Shown here piece after piece: positions 34,311 through 43,318 of a stretch of DNA of 64,000 bases (position 1 is the first letter of the stretch; each line of letters begins with the position of its first letter). The translations under genes were made by a program, and so were the position numbers. The notes beneath the pieces were generated by a model. The model saw only the letters and a program-made list of their open reading frames with translations, was not told the DNA's origin and did no database searches. This DNA comes from Pseudomonadota bacterium (GTDB lineage: Bacteria; Pseudomonadota; Gammaproteobacteria; Steroidobacterales; Steroidobacteraceae), in the NCBI GenBank assembly GCA_023433705.1, contig JAEYUC010000053.1:1-64000 (forward strand), read 5' to 3'.

Positions 34311-35258
34311 ATGGAGTTCATTCGTGGATTGCAGGGCCTGAAGCCGGAGCACCGCGGCGCTGCGATCACGATCGGCAGCTTCGACGGCATCCACCTCGGG
34401 CATGGCGCGCTGATCGCCGCCACCTGCGGCATCGCGAAGCAGCTTGCGAAGCCGGCGATGATGCTGACCTTCGAGCCGCTGCCGCGCGAATACCTCGCCG
34501 CGCAGGACCCGCCCGCGAGACTCACGGATTTTCGCGAGCGCTGGCGCGTGCTCGAGCGCTCGGACCTGCATGCGATGTGCGTGCTGCGCTTCGACGAGAA
34601 GCTGCGCTCGCTCACGGGCGAGGAGTTCGTGCGGTTGCTCACCGACCGGTTCGCGGCCTCCGCGGTGGTGGTGGGACAGGATTTTCGCTTCGGCCGCGGT
34701 GGCGCGGGCAGCGTCGCGCTGCTGCGAGCGGCGGCGGATGCGGGCCGGTTCGCGCTCGAGCTCGTGCCGTCGGTGTGCATCGACGACGTGCGCGTGAGCT
34801 CGAGTGGCGTGCGAGCCGCGCTGGCCGCGGCGGATTTCAAGCGCGCGCGCGACCTGCTCGGACGGCCGTATTCGATGTACGGACGAGTGGTGCGGGGCGA
34901 GCAGTTAGGTCGGCGGCTGGGATATCCCACGGCGAACATCCGCATGCGCCGCCGCAAGCTGCCGTTCACCGGCATCTACGCGGTGCGGGTGCGCGGCATC
35001 GAGGGTTCGCAGTCGCACGTGCCGCATGCGGGCGTGGCGAGTCTCGGGTTCCGGCCGACGGTGAACGGCACCGAGCCGCTGCTCGAGGCGCACGTGTTCG
35101 ATTATTCGGGGTCGCTCTACGGACGCGATCTCGAGGTGGAGTTCGTCGCGAAGATCCGCGACGAGGAGAAGTTCGCGGATCTGGACGCGCTCGTGCGCAA
35201 GATGCACGAGGATGCTGCGGAAGCGCGGCGCATCCTGAAGACGGTTGGAAACAGTTAG
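34311..35258 (+). CDS. ribF: Bifunctional riboflavin kinase / FAD synthetase
   Basis: Converts riboflavin to FMN and then FAD. 315 aa. The N-terminal FAD synthetase part has the nucleotidyltransferase motif IGSFDGIHLGHGAL (here IGSFDG where IGNFDG is common) and VRVSSSGVRAAL. The C-terminal kinase part has GRVVRGEQLGRRLGYPTANI. The ATG at 34311 lies 5 nt after the murJ stop. An internal TTA codon before GGT (34904-34906) is rare in this genome. Confidence 0.96.
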   Translation: MEFIRGLQGLKPEHRGAAITIGSFDGIHLGHGALIAATCGIAKQLAKPAMMLTFEPLPREYLAAQDPPARLTDFRERWRVLERSDLHAMCVLRFDEKLRSLTGEEFVRLLTDRFAASAVVVGQDFRFGRGGAGSVALLRAAADAGRFALELVPSVCIDDVRVSSSGVRAALAAADFKRARDLLGRPYSMYGRVVRGEQLGRRLGYPTANIRMRRRKLPFTGIYAVRVRGIEGSQSHVPHAGVASLGFRPTVNGTEPLLEAHVFDYSGSLYGRDLEVEFVAKIRDEEKFADLDALVRKMHEDAAEARRILKTVGNS

Positions 35259-35284
35259 TTAGTCTGAGACAGGCGAGAACGTCA

Positions 35285-38128
35285 GTGGCCGATTACAAGA
35301 GCACCATCAACCTTCCCGAAACCGGCTTTCCGATGAAGGCCGACCTCGCGCAGCGCGAGCCGAAGATTCTCGCCGAGTGGGAGAGCAAGGGGCTGTACCA
35401 GAAGATTCGCGAGGTCTCGCGCGGCCGGCCGCGGTGGGTGCTGCACGACGGCCCGCCGTATGCGAACGGCGCCGCGCACCTCGGGCACTTCCTGAACAAG
35501 GTGCTCAAGGACATCGTGATCAAGTCGCACCAGATGGACGGCTACGACTCGCCGTACATCCCGGGCTGGGACTGCCACGGGCTGCCCATCGAGCACCAGA
35601 TCGAGAAGAAGTTCGGCCGCGTCGGCAACAAGCTCGACGCGAAAGAATTCCGCGCGGCGTGCCGCAAGTTCGCGGCCGAGCAGGTCGACCTGCAGCGCTC
35701 CGACTTCAAACGTTTCGGCGTGCTCGGCGACTGGGATCGTCCGTATCTCACGATGGACCCGCGCTTCGAGGCGCAGCAGATCCGCGCGCTCGGCCACATC
35801 ATCCGCAACGGACATCTTTACAAGGGCGCCAAGCCGGTCCACTGGTGTCTCGACTGCCGCTCCTCGCTCGCCGAGGCCGAGGTCGAATACGAGGACAAGA
35901 CTTCGCCGTCGATCGACGTGGAGTTCCGCGTGCACGACACGGCGGACCTTGCTCGTCGAATCGGCGTGAATCCCGAGGTGTTCGGCACGCAGCCGGCCTC
36001 GCTCGTGATCTGGACCACGACTCCCTGGACGCTGCCGGCGAACGAAGCGGTCGCGCTGGGCGAGAAGATCGAATACGTGCTGCTCTGGGTCTCGCGCAAC
36101 GGGCAGTCCGAACTACTCGTGCTCGCGAACGAGCTGCTCGACGCGTGCCTGAAGCGTTACGGCCTCGGCAAGGGCCAGGTGCTCGTGCAGTTCGAGGGCA
36201 AGGCGCTCGAACACCTGCAGCTCGAACATCCGTTCCTGCCCAAACACGTGCCGGTGATCGTCGGCGATCACGTCACGCTCGACGCGGGCACCGGCGCCGT
36301 GCACACGGCGCCCGCGCATGGCCAGGAAGACTTCGCGATCGGACAGAAATACAGCCTGCCGGTCGACAACCCAGTGCTGGGCGACGGTCGTTTCCGCGAA
36401 GGGACGCCGTTCGTCGCGGGAATCAAGGTCGACGAGGCCAACAAGGTCATCGTCGAGCTGCTGTCCTCGCGTGGCCGGCTGCTCAAACACGAGCCGATCT
36501 CGCACAGCTATCCGCACTGCTGGCGCCACAAGACGCCGGTGATCTTCCGCGCCACGCCGCAATGGTTCATCAGCATGGACCAGAAGGGCCTGCGCGCGAA
36601 CGCGTTGCGCGACATCCAGAAGGTGCAGTGGTTTCCGTCGTGGGGCGAGCAGCGCATCTACAACATGGTCCGCGACCGTCCGGACTGGTGTCTCTCGCGC
36701 CAGCGCACCTGGGGCGTGCCGATCACGCTGTTCATCCACAAGGAGACGGAGGAACTGCATCCGCGCACCCAGGAGCTGATCCTCGAAGTCGCGAAGCGCG
36801 TGGAGCAGGTCGGCATCGAGGCCTGGTTCGATCTCGACCCGCGCGAGTTGCTGGGCGACGACGCCGATAGCTATGTGAAGGTCTCGGACGTCATGGACGT
36901 GTGGGCCGACTCGGGCCTGTCGCACGAGTGCGTGCACTACACGCATCCTGACGAAGTGAAGCCGCCGGTGGAGATCTATCTCGAAGGCTCGGACCAGCAT
37001 CGCGGCTGGTTCCATTCCTCGCTGCTGATGTCGGAGGCGCTGTACGAACGCGCGCCGTACAAGTCCGTGCTCACGCACGGATTCACGGTCGACGAGAAGG
37101 GCCGCAAGATGTCCAAGTCGCTGGGCAACGTGATCGTGCCCCAGAAGGTCATGTCGACCTCCGGTGCGGACGTGCTGCGCCTGTGGATCGCGGCGACCGA
37201 CTACTCGAACGAGATGGCGCTGTCGGATGAAATCCTGAAGCGCATGTCCGATTCGTATCGGCGCATGCGCAACACGGTGCGTTTCCTGCTGGGCAACCTC
37301 GCGGGATTCGATCCGGCGACCGATGCCGTTCCGGTCGATGAGCTCGTGGCGATCGATCGCTGGGCCATCGCGCGCACGGCGGCGCTCCAGGAGGAAATCG
37401 TCGAGGCCTATCGCGGTTTCCAGTACCACCTCATCTACCAGAAGGTGCTCAACTTCTGCGTCGCGGACCTGGGCGGCTTCTATCTCGACCTGCTCAAGGA
37501 CCGGCTGTACACGACGCCGAAGAAGAGCAAGGCGCGCCGCTCGGCGCAGACCGCGCTGTATCACATCGCCGAGGCGATGGTCCGATGGCTCGCGCCGATC
37601 CTGTCGTTCACGGCGGATGAAATCTGGAAGTTCATCCCCGGCAAACGCGGCGAGTCGGTGTTCCTCGAAACCTGGCACAAGCTGCCTGCCGTTTCCGGCG
37701 CGACCGACGCGATTGACTGGAACATGTTCATCCAGCTCAAGGCCGCGGTCGCGCAGGAACTCGAGAAGCTGCGCGTGGAAGGCGCGGTCGGCGGCTCGCT
37801 CGATGCCGAGGTCGAGGTGTACGCGAAGGACGAATTCCGCGAGAAGCTAATGGCGCTCGGAGAGGAGCTGCGGTTCCTGTTGATCACGTCCGCCGCGACG
37901 GTGAAGCGCGTGAGCAACGCCGCGGGTCCACCGGTGGGCGCGATCAAGGTCGCGGACATTGCGAAGGACGGTGGCGTGTGGATCCGCGTGCAGGCGTCAA
38001 CGGCGCCGAAGTGCGAGCGCTGCTGGCACCACCGGCCCGAGATCGGCTCCAATGCCGAGCATCCGACGATCTGCGCTCGTTGCGTCGAGAACCTCGACGA
38101 GCCGGGCGAGTCGAGGCAGCTCGCATGA
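35285..38128 (+). CDS. ileS: Isoleucyl-tRNA synthetase
   Basis: Charges tRNA-Ile. 947 aa, close to E. coli (938). HIGH motif as HLGH in PYANGAAHLGHFLNKVL, the CP1 editing domain in the middle, KMSKS as GRKMSKSLGNVI near residue 600, and a C-terminal zinc finger CERCWHH...CARC near 910-930. The start is GTG at 35285 (ADYKSTINLPETGFPMK), the usual N-terminus, with a weak AGGCGAGAA upstream. lspA starts inside its stop codon. Confidence 0.98.
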   Translation: MADYKSTINLPETGFPMKADLAQREPKILAEWESKGLYQKIREVSRGRPRWVLHDGPPYANGAAHLGHFLNKVLKDIVIKSHQMDGYDSPYIPGWDCHGLPIEHQIEKKFGRVGNKLDAKEFRAACRKFAAEQVDLQRSDFKRFGVLGDWDRPYLTMDPRFEAQQIRALGHIIRNGHLYKGAKPVHWCLDCRSSLAEAEVEYEDKTSPSIDVEFRVHDTADLARRIGVNPEVFGTQPASLVIWTTTPWTLPANEAVALGEKIEYVLLWVSRNGQSELLVLANELLDACLKRYGLGKGQVLVQFEGKALEHLQLEHPFLPKHVPVIVGDHVTLDAGTGAVHTAPAHGQEDFAIGQKYSLPVDNPVLGDGRFREGTPFVAGIKVDEANKVIVELLSSRGRLLKHEPISHSYPHCWRHKTPVIFRATPQWFISMDQKGLRANALRDIQKVQWFPSWGEQRIYNMVRDRPDWCLSRQRTWGVPITLFIHKETEELHPRTQELILEVAKRVEQVGIEAWFDLDPRELLGDDADSYVKVSDVMDVWADSGLSHECVHYTHPDEVKPPVEIYLEGSDQHRGWFHSSLLMSEALYERAPYKSVLTHGFTVDEKGRKMSKSLGNVIVPQKVMSTSGADVLRLWIAATDYSNEMALSDEILKRMSDSYRRMRNTVRFLLGNLAGFDPATDAVPVDELVAIDRWAIARTAALQEEIVEAYRGFQYHLIYQKVLNFCVADLGGFYLDLLKDRLYTTPKKSKARRSAQTALYHIAEAMVRWLAPILSFTADEIWKFIPGKRGESVFLETWHKLPAVSGATDAIDWNMFIQLKAAVAQELEKLRVEGAVGGSLDAEVEVYAKDEFREKLMALGEELRFLLITSAATVKRVSNAAGPPVGAIKVADIAKDGGVWIRVQASTAPKCERCWHHRPEIGSNAEHPTICARCVENLDEPGESRQLA

Positions 38129-38655
38129 GCGATCACCCGAAACCCGCGCACTGGAAGGAAAGCGGCATCCGCTGGTTGTGGATCGCCGCGCTCGTGATCA
38201 TCCTCGACCAGCTGACCAAGCTCTGGATCGAAAAAAGCATGGTGCTCGGCGAGTCGATTCACGTCTTGCCGGTGTTCAACATCGTGCGCGCGCACAACCC
38301 GGGCGCGGCGTTCAGCTTCCTCGCGGACGCGGGCGGCTGGCAGCGCTGGGCTTTCTCGCTGTTCGCGATCGGCGCGTCGATCGCGTTCGTGTACTGGCTG
38401 CGTGCGGTGTCGGTCGCGACACAGGGGTTCCTGGCGGCCGGCCTGGCGCTGATCCTCGGAGGCGCCGTCGGCAACGTGATCGACCGGCTCGAGCACGGCT
38501 ACGTCGTGGACTTCCTGCAGGTGCACTGGGGCGGCTCGTACTTCCCGGCTTTCAACGTGGCGGACTCGGCCATCACGATCGGCGCGTGTCTCGTCATCCT
38601 GGACGTGTTGATCGAATCGCGGCGCGAGAAACGCGCGGCAAAGGGCAAGGCGTGA
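38125..38655 (+). CDS. lspA: Lipoprotein signal peptidase (signal peptidase II)
   Basis: Removes the signal peptide from prolipoproteins at the inner membrane. 176 aa, four helices. The two catalytic aspartates are in GGAVGNVIDRLEHGYVVDF and FNVADSAI. The start overlaps the ileS stop (ATGA), the standard ileS-lspA pair. Confidence 0.97.
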   Translation: MSDHPKPAHWKESGIRWLWIAALVIILDQLTKLWIEKSMVLGESIHVLPVFNIVRAHNPGAAFSFLADAGGWQRWAFSLFAIGASIAFVYWLRAVSVATQGFLAAGLALILGGAVGNVIDRLEHGYVVDFLQVHWGGSYFPAFNVADSAITIGACLVILDVLIESRREKRAAKGKA

Positions 38656-39602
38656 AGATCCTGCTCGCCAATCCGCGCGGATTCTGCGCCGGCGTCGATC
38701 GGGCCATCGACATCGTCGAGCGCGCGATCGCGATGTTCGGCGCGCCCATCCACGTGCGGCACGAGGTCGTGCACAACGTGCACGTGGTCGAGCGCCTGCG
38801 CCGGCTCGGCGCGGTGTTCGTCGACGAGCTCGACCAGGTGCCGGACGGCGCCACGGTGATCTTTTCCGCGCACGGCGTGTCCGCGGCCGTGGCGAACGAG
38901 GCCGGGCGGCGCGGTCTCACCGTGTTCGATGCGACGTGTCCGCTCGTCACCAAGGTGCACATGGAAGTCGCGCGATATGCGCGCGAAGGGCGCGACGTCG
39001 TGCTGATCGGCCACGCCGGCCACCCGGAAGTGGAAGGCACGATGGGCCGCTTCGACGATTCGAACGGGGGGCGCATGCACCTCATCGAGAACGTCGAACA
39101 GGCGCGCAAGCTCGAGGTACACGATCCCGAGCGGCTCGCGTTCGTGACGCAGACGACGTTGTCGGTGGACGACACCGCCGCGATCGTCTCGGCACTACGC
39201 GAGCGATTCCCGACACTCGCGAGCCCGCGACGCGAGGACATCTGCTACGCGACGCAGAATCGCCAGGACGCGGTCAAGGAGCTGATCGCCAACTGCGACG
39301 TGCTCATCGTCGTCGGCTCCATCACGAGCAGCAATTCCAACCGGCTGCGCGAGCTGGCCGAACGCGCGGGACGACCGGGCTACCTGATCGACGACGCATC
39401 GTTCCTGAAGCGCGAGTGGTTCGAAGGCAAGAGCGCGGTGGGCGTCACCGCGGGCGCGTCGGCGCCCGAGGAACTCGTGCAGCAGGTCATCGCGCGGTTG
39501 CGCGAGTGGGGCGGTTCTCCCGCCGAAGAGCAGCACGGCCGTGAAGAAAGCGTGGTCTTCTCGTTGCCGCGACAGCTGCGTCGTACGGCCGAAACTTCCT
39601 AA
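38652..39602 (+). CDS. ispH: 4-hydroxy-3-methylbut-2-enyl diphosphate reductase
   Basis: Last step of the MEP pathway, giving IPP and DMAPP; a [4Fe-4S] enzyme. 316 aa. The three cluster cysteines are in NPRGFCAGVDRAI, FDATCPLVTKVH and VLIVVG-adjacent ANCDVL. Substrate-binding His and Glu are in HEVVHN and GHPEVEGTMG. Start GTG at 38652 overlaps the lspA stop. It converges on pilE: the two stop codons overlap by 2 nt. Confidence 0.97.
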   Translation: MKILLANPRGFCAGVDRAIDIVERAIAMFGAPIHVRHEVVHNVHVVERLRRLGAVFVDELDQVPDGATVIFSAHGVSAAVANEAGRRGLTVFDATCPLVTKVHMEVARYAREGRDVVLIGHAGHPEVEGTMGRFDDSNGGRMHLIENVEQARKLEVHDPERLAFVTQTTLSVDDTAAIVSALRERFPTLASPRREDICYATQNRQDAVKELIANCDVLIVVGSITSSNSNRLRELAERAGRPGYLIDDASFLKREWFEGKSAVGVTAGASAPEELVQQVIARLREWGGSPAEEQHGREESVVFSLPRQLRRTAETS

Positions 39603-40027
39603 CGCCAGCAGTCCATCGAGCGATCGGCGCCGGCTGCGTCCCGCGCGGTGCGCATTCCGAGGTGATCGATTCCGAACGTCGCGCAATACGTGTCGTCCGA
39701 CTGCCCGGACGCCGCGCGCGCGGTGGCTTCGAACGCGAGTCCGTCGGGCGCGGTCACGATCTCGAGTCGGTAGTTCGAATCCGCGGAGACCGCCGGCAGC
39801 CCGAGCCCGGCGGGCGGCGAAAGAGACAGTTCTTCCGACGTCGCATAGCGGGCATTCCGTCCGAAGAAATCCTCCTGCGCGACTTGCAGCTTGAGCAGCA
39901 ACTCATGCGCGGCGGCGCGCCGCGTGCGTAACACGTGTTGGCGCCACGAGGGTATGGCCACGGCCGCGAGCACCCCGAGCACGACGATCACGGTGAGGAT
40001 CTCGGCCAGCGTGAATCCGCGTTTCAT
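39599..40027 (-). CDS. pilE: Type IV minor pilin PilE-like
   Basis: 142 aa. Prepilin signal KRG-FTLAEILTVIVVLGVLAAVAIPSW: short basic leader, Gly-Phe cleavage site, Glu at +5, hydrophobic helix. Two cysteines near the C-terminus (TYCATFG and MDCWR) match the D-loop disulfide of PilE. It is the last gene of the minor-pilin operon, next to pilX; the expected pilY1 between them is missing. Confidence 0.9.
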   Translation of the reverse strand: MKRGFTLAEILTVIVVLGVLAAVAIPSWRQHVLRTRRAAAHELLLKLQVAQEDFFGRNARYATSEELSLSPPAGLGLPAVSADSNYRLEIVTAPDGLAFEATARAASGQSDDTYCATFGIDHLGMRTARDAAGADRSMDCWR

Positions 40028-40590
40028 GGACTCACGCCGCCTTCCGGCACGCGACGCCAGAACGTGGTGAGCGACTCTCCGGCGCGGTAACAGCGTCGGC
40101 CGGCGGCGAGACTTCCGCAGGGGGCTGCGCCGCGACCCGGCATTTCCGCGACCGATTCGGCGATCGCCGCGCTCGCCGGGACGACGATCATCAAACCACT
40201 GGATATCGTGTCGGTCGCGCCGCGCGCGGCTCTCCCGGTGCTCGTGATCTCGAAATGGGCCCCGACCAACAACACGGCGGACTCCTGCGGCAGGTTCGTT
40301 TCGTATCCGGCAAAACGCGCGCGAACTTCGGTCTCGGCGCCGCCGGCGAGCGTCAAGCGCCTGTGCATCTCGGGCGCCAGGTCGGGACTCGGCGTCACCA
40401 GCAGCGCGAGCGTCGCGAGCTCGACGCCGGATCGCGCGGCGTTCGCCGCATTCTCACGGAACTGTTCGTTCGAAGCCAGCGCGCGCTCGAGCCGCGCGGA
40501 GCTGGCGGCCGCGAGCGCGAACATCGTGAGAAGAGCGAGCAGCAGCAGGCTCATCACGAGCGCGGCGCCGCGTGCGCGGCCGCGTCTCAT
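40024..40590 (-). CDS. pilX: Type IV pilus assembly protein PilX
   Basis: 188 aa. N-terminal RGRARGAALVMSLLLLALLTMFALAAASSARLE: a helix like that of PilX/GspK proteins, without a canonical Gly-Phe-Thr cleavage site, which is normal for the family. Then ANEQFRENAANAARSGVELA-type helix and a beta body. It overlaps pilW upstream and pilE downstream by 4 nt each, so all are translationally coupled. Confidence 0.88.
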   Translation of the reverse strand: MRRGRARGAALVMSLLLLALLTMFALAAASSARLERALASNEQFRENAANAARSGVELATLALLVTPSPDLAPEMHRRLTLAGGAETEVRARFAGYETNLPQESAVLLVGAHFEITSTGRAARGATDTISSGLMIVVPASAAIAESVAEMPGRGAAPCGSLAAGRRCYRAGESLTTFWRRVPEGGVSP

Positions 40591-41621
40591 GGCTCGCTTC
40601 CTCGCGTGCGCATCGTCACGGTGCGCGACACCAGCAATCGCCGGAAGCCCTGCGCGGACGCCGCCGGCGCGAACTCCGTATCGGCGTACCGCCAGGCGCG
40701 ATCGTCGCGGTGGTTCCGCTCGGTGGTCTCCGCGCGGATGCGCAGCCAGATGCGCACGGCGCGCGGCGCGAGGGTGAGTAGTTCGGCCGCGTCCGGGTCG
40801 ACGAAACGCGTCACGCGGCCGGGCGCGCCGGATTCCTCGATGCCGAACTGCACTTGCAGATCCTCGACGCCCGGCAGGATTTCCTCGTCCCGAAAAGCCG
40901 GCGACCCGGCGATCGTCGTCAGCGACTTCGCGCGCAACGCCGGCCAGCCCGCGCGTTCCACCGAGTCGCGCGCCACGTAATAGGTTCTCACCACGACGGC
41001 GAATGTGTCCTCGTCGTCCCCGGGCGTGCCGGGTGCGCGGCCGTCGGCGAACAGGTTCTGTCCCGACCGTGTAGTGAATCGATTCGAGAACAGTTGCAGG
41101 CGGCCCGGCATGGGCGGGGCGATTTCGGTGGCGTGGCGCACGGTCAGCGTATCCGCGCCGGGCATGGCGCCGCCGGCCGATGCCGTGGGATCGCAGCGCG
41201 ACGCGTCCACTCCGGCGGCGAAACGATTGTTCGATGCTTCCACGGCGCGCGACAGGTCGACGGCGAAATTCGCGCCGCAGCCGTGAATCGACGCGGGCAG
41301 CGGCACGGGCGGCGCGTCCTGGCGCAGATCGTCGCCCGAGGCGATGGCGAGTGACGGGTCGCCATTGCTCACGATTCGCAGCGCCCGATGATCGAGCCCG
41401 AAGCCATAGGAGCCCGCATGCTCGAGATCCCGCACGAGGACGGACAACGCATGCCGCGCCTGGTCCTGCAGTCGCGACACGCTGTCGTTCGCGTCGAGCA
41501 GGTTGCGACTGTGCCCCAGCAGCGAAATCGCACCCGTGAGCACGATGCTCGCGATCGCGAGACCGACCATGAGCTCGAGCAAAGACCAGCCCCGCGAATT
41601 CGCGCGCATCATGCGGCTCAC
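40587..41621 (-). CDS. pilW: Type IV pilus assembly protein PilW
   Basis: 344 aa, the largest minor pilin. Prepilin signal RANSRG-WSLLELMVGLAIASIVLTGAI with Trp in place of Phe after the cleavage Gly and Glu at +5. The long beta-rich C-terminus ends FRRLLVSRTVTMRTRG, a family trait. Coupled to pilV and pilX by 4-nt overlaps. Confidence 0.9.
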   Translation of the reverse strand: MSRMMRANSRGWSLLELMVGLAIASIVLTGAISLLGHSRNLLDANDSVSRLQDQARHALSVLVRDLEHAGSYGFGLDHRALRIVSNGDPSLAIASGDDLRQDAPPVPLPASIHGCGANFAVDLSRAVEASNNRFAAGVDASRCDPTASAGGAMPGADTLTVRHATEIAPPMPGRLQLFSNRFTTRSGQNLFADGRAPGTPGDDEDTFAVVVRTYYVARDSVERAGWPALRAKSLTTIAGSPAFRDEEILPGVEDLQVQFGIEESGAPGRVTRFVDPDAAELLTLAPRAVRIWLRIRAETTERNHRDDRAWRYADTEFAPAASAQGFRRLLVSRTVTMRTRGSEP

Positions 41622-42043
41622 TCCGCGACCGGGCGCTGGTGAACGTGCAATACCAGCGACTCGCTGCCACCCGCGGCCCGCGGCTCGAGCCAGCGCAACG
41701 CGACGTCGATGCGCTCGACGTCGGCGGCGCTCGCCGGCGCAACGACGGTGAACGTCGATTCCAATGCCGCGAGCAGGGGAGTGTGCGCGGCGACCTGCGA
41801 TCGCCAGTCCCCGAGCACCGTGTCGTCGGGCACTCCGCCATTCGCGCGCACGCGCTCCGCCAGGTCGCCGGCCACGACGAGCGCCTGTTCGCGGCGCAGC
41901 GCCGCGTTCCCTTCGAACAGGCTCCAGGCGAGAAGCGATGCGCAGCCGAGCAGGCCGATCGCGAGCACCAGCATCGCGATCAGGGCCTCGATCAGCGTGA
42001 AGCCCGCCATCGTGATGGCCGAGGCCCGCCGGGGCGCGCTCAT
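41618..42043 (-). CDS. pilV: Type IV pilus modification protein PilV
   Basis: 141 aa. Prepilin signal AITMAG-FTLIEALIAMLVLAIGLLG with Gly-Phe cleavage and Glu+5, then ASLLAWSLFEGNAALRREQA-type helix as in PilV. Start at 42043 gives a 17-residue leader; it overlaps fimT by 4 nt. The frame continues upstream but only as antisense-like sequence. Confidence 0.9.
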   Translation of the reverse strand: MSAPRRASAITMAGFTLIEALIAMLVLAIGLLGCASLLAWSLFEGNAALRREQALVVAGDLAERVRANGGVPDDTVLGDWRSQVAAHTPLLAALESTFTVVAPASAADVERIDVALRWLEPRAAGGSESLVLHVHQRPVAE

Positions 42044-42534
42044 GGACAGCCCGCCGGGCGTGAACCGGACTGTGGGCGCACGCGTCCGGTCTGGCTCACG
42101 ACGAACTGGCGCCACGGCGCGCGCCCGGCTCCATCGCAAATAGTTAGAGTGGCAGTCGATGCGGCGGTCGCCACCGGCCAGAAATGCACGCTTGCCCGGT
42201 TGCTCACGAGAAGTACGCCTTTCGGCAGGGTGCCGCGGGCCAGCACGCGCGGGCCCTCGGGCTCGTCCACGAACACCTGCCAGCCCGTGGCGGGCGAGGG
42301 AGCCTGCAAACAGGCGCCGGAGGACCCAGCCAGGCAGAAAGTCCCGCGCCGGTTGCCGGTGATGGACGCCGAGCGGGCCTGGGCCAACGCCCCGGCCACG
42401 TGCAGGCCGGCGGCGTGCACGGCGCCCCGTCGCATGACGTCCCGGATCGAAGGGGCGCACATGCCGGCGACGATGGCCATGACGGCCATGGCGAACAGCA
42501 TTTCGGTCAACGTGAATCCGGCGGGGCGGGGCAT
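42040..42534 (-). CDS. fimT: Minor pseudopilin FimT/GspH family
   Basis: 164 aa. Prepilin signal PRPAG-FTLTEMLFAMAVMAIVAGMCAP, then the GspH domain with ALAQARSASITGNRRGTFCLAG and a C-terminal ICDGAGRAPWRQFVVSQTGRVR. In some gammaproteobacteria FimT binds DNA for uptake; the Arg-rich C-terminal loop (GRAPWRQ, GRVRPQSGSR) would fit such a role (inference). The start at 42534 (MPRPAG) is chosen; an upstream in-frame extension lacks pilin features. It is the first gene of the operon, divergent from the Fur-type regulator. Confidence 0.86.
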   Translation of the reverse strand: MPRPAGFTLTEMLFAMAVMAIVAGMCAPSIRDVMRRGAVHAAGLHVAGALAQARSASITGNRRGTFCLAGSSGACLQAPSPATGWQVFVDEPEGPRVLARGTLPKGVLLVSNRASVHFWPVATAASTATLTICDGAGRAPWRQFVVSQTGRVRPQSGSRPAGCP

Positions 42535-42636
42535 GTGCGCATGCTCGCTCCACGCTGGCCGCGCGCCGAGCCGCAAAAATGGCGGGTTCGCGGCCATTTG
42601 CCAGTCGACGGCGCTCCGGGCGTATACTCCCGCCGC

Positions 42637-43071
42637 ATGTCGCACATGGACGCCGAACCCGTCACCCATGAGGCTCTGACCCAGCGACTACTGGGGCATG
42701 GCGTAAGGCCAACCGCCCAGCGCCTGCGCATCGCGGCGCTCCTGCTGGGTCGCCCGCAACACCTTTCCGCCGAGCAAGTTCTCGCGGGCCTGCGCAGCCA
42801 GGGGCTGCGAGTCTCGAAGGCGACGGTCTACAACACGCTCAACCTGTTCGCGGCCTCGGGCCTCATCCGCCAGCTCTCGGTCGGCAACGATCGCTGCTGG
42901 TTCGATTCGAACACCGATTCGCACTACCACTTCCACGACCTCGACACCGGCGCGCTGCTGGACGTCTCGCTGCGGGACGTGGAATTCCAGCGCCTGCCCG
43001 AGCCACCGCCGGGGATGCAGGTCGACGGCATCGAGCTCGTCATCAAACTCCGTCGCAAAAACGCGGCCTGA
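42637..43071 (+). CDS. Fur-family transcriptional regulator, Irr-like
   Basis: 144 aa. Winged helix with GVRPTAQRLRIAALLLGRPQHLSAEQVLAGL and the recognition helix VSKATVYNTLNLFAASGLI, then the metal-sensing part with DSHYHFHDLDTG. The CxxC zinc motifs of classical Fur are absent, as in the Irr iron-response subgroup, so it may sense haem or iron in that way. The regulated genes are not evident; it is divergent from the pilin operon. Confidence 0.9.
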   Translation: MSHMDAEPVTHEALTQRLLGHGVRPTAQRLRIAALLLGRPQHLSAEQVLAGLRSQGLRVSKATVYNTLNLFAASGLIRQLSVGNDRCWFDSNTDSHYHFHDLDTGALLDVSLRDVEFQRLPEPPPGMQVDGIELVIKLRRKNAA

Positions 43072-43160
43072 GCCGCGCGAAGCGACGAAATTGCGGATTC
43101 AGGGCTCCCCTTGCTCCTGTCGCGAGGACTTTGGCGCTTCCATCGCCCACCTCACGCCAT

Positions 43161-43166
43161 TAGAAT
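43161..43166 (+). promoter_or_regulatory. -10 box of tRNA-Thr
   Basis: TAGAAT, 19 nt ahead of the tRNA; the same hexamer as in the rplU promoter. The sequence 17 nt upstream (TTCCAT) is a poor -35. Confidence 0.45.
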
Positions 43167-43185
43167 GCGCGCCCTCTGAGGATTC

Positions 43186-43261
43186 GCCCCTATAGCTCAG
43201 CTGGTAGAGCACATCATTCGTAATGATGGGGTCGTCTGTTCGAATCAGACTGGGGGCACCA
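43186..43261 (+). tRNA. tRNA-Thr (CGU)
   Basis: 76 nt. Acceptor GCCCCTA / TGGGGGC, D-arm GCTCAGCTGGTAGAGC, anticodon stem CATCA-TTCGTAA-TGATG giving anticodon CGU, T-loop GTTCGAATC, encoded CCA. Followed by a strong terminator. Confidence 0.96.
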
Positions 43262-43268
43262 TGACAGG

Positions 43269-43300
43269 AAGGCCGTCTCGATGACGGCCTTTCTTTTTTC
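43269..43300 (+). terminator. Rho-independent terminator of tRNA-Thr
   Basis: AAGGCCGTC (43269-43277), loop TCGAT, GACGGCCTT (43283-43291), then a TCTTTTTTC tail. Confidence 0.92.
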
Positions 43301-43318
43301 GACGTAGGATGCCGCGCG

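Noticed and set aside
33114..35284. Long in-frame extensions ahead of ribF and ileS
   Set aside because: They are shadows of murJ and ribF; conserved N-termini start at 34311 and 35285.
36113..37678. A 521-codon frame antisense to ileS
   Set aside because: Composition is typical of antisense high-GC coding sequence (His, Arg, Val, Ala rich); no domain seen.
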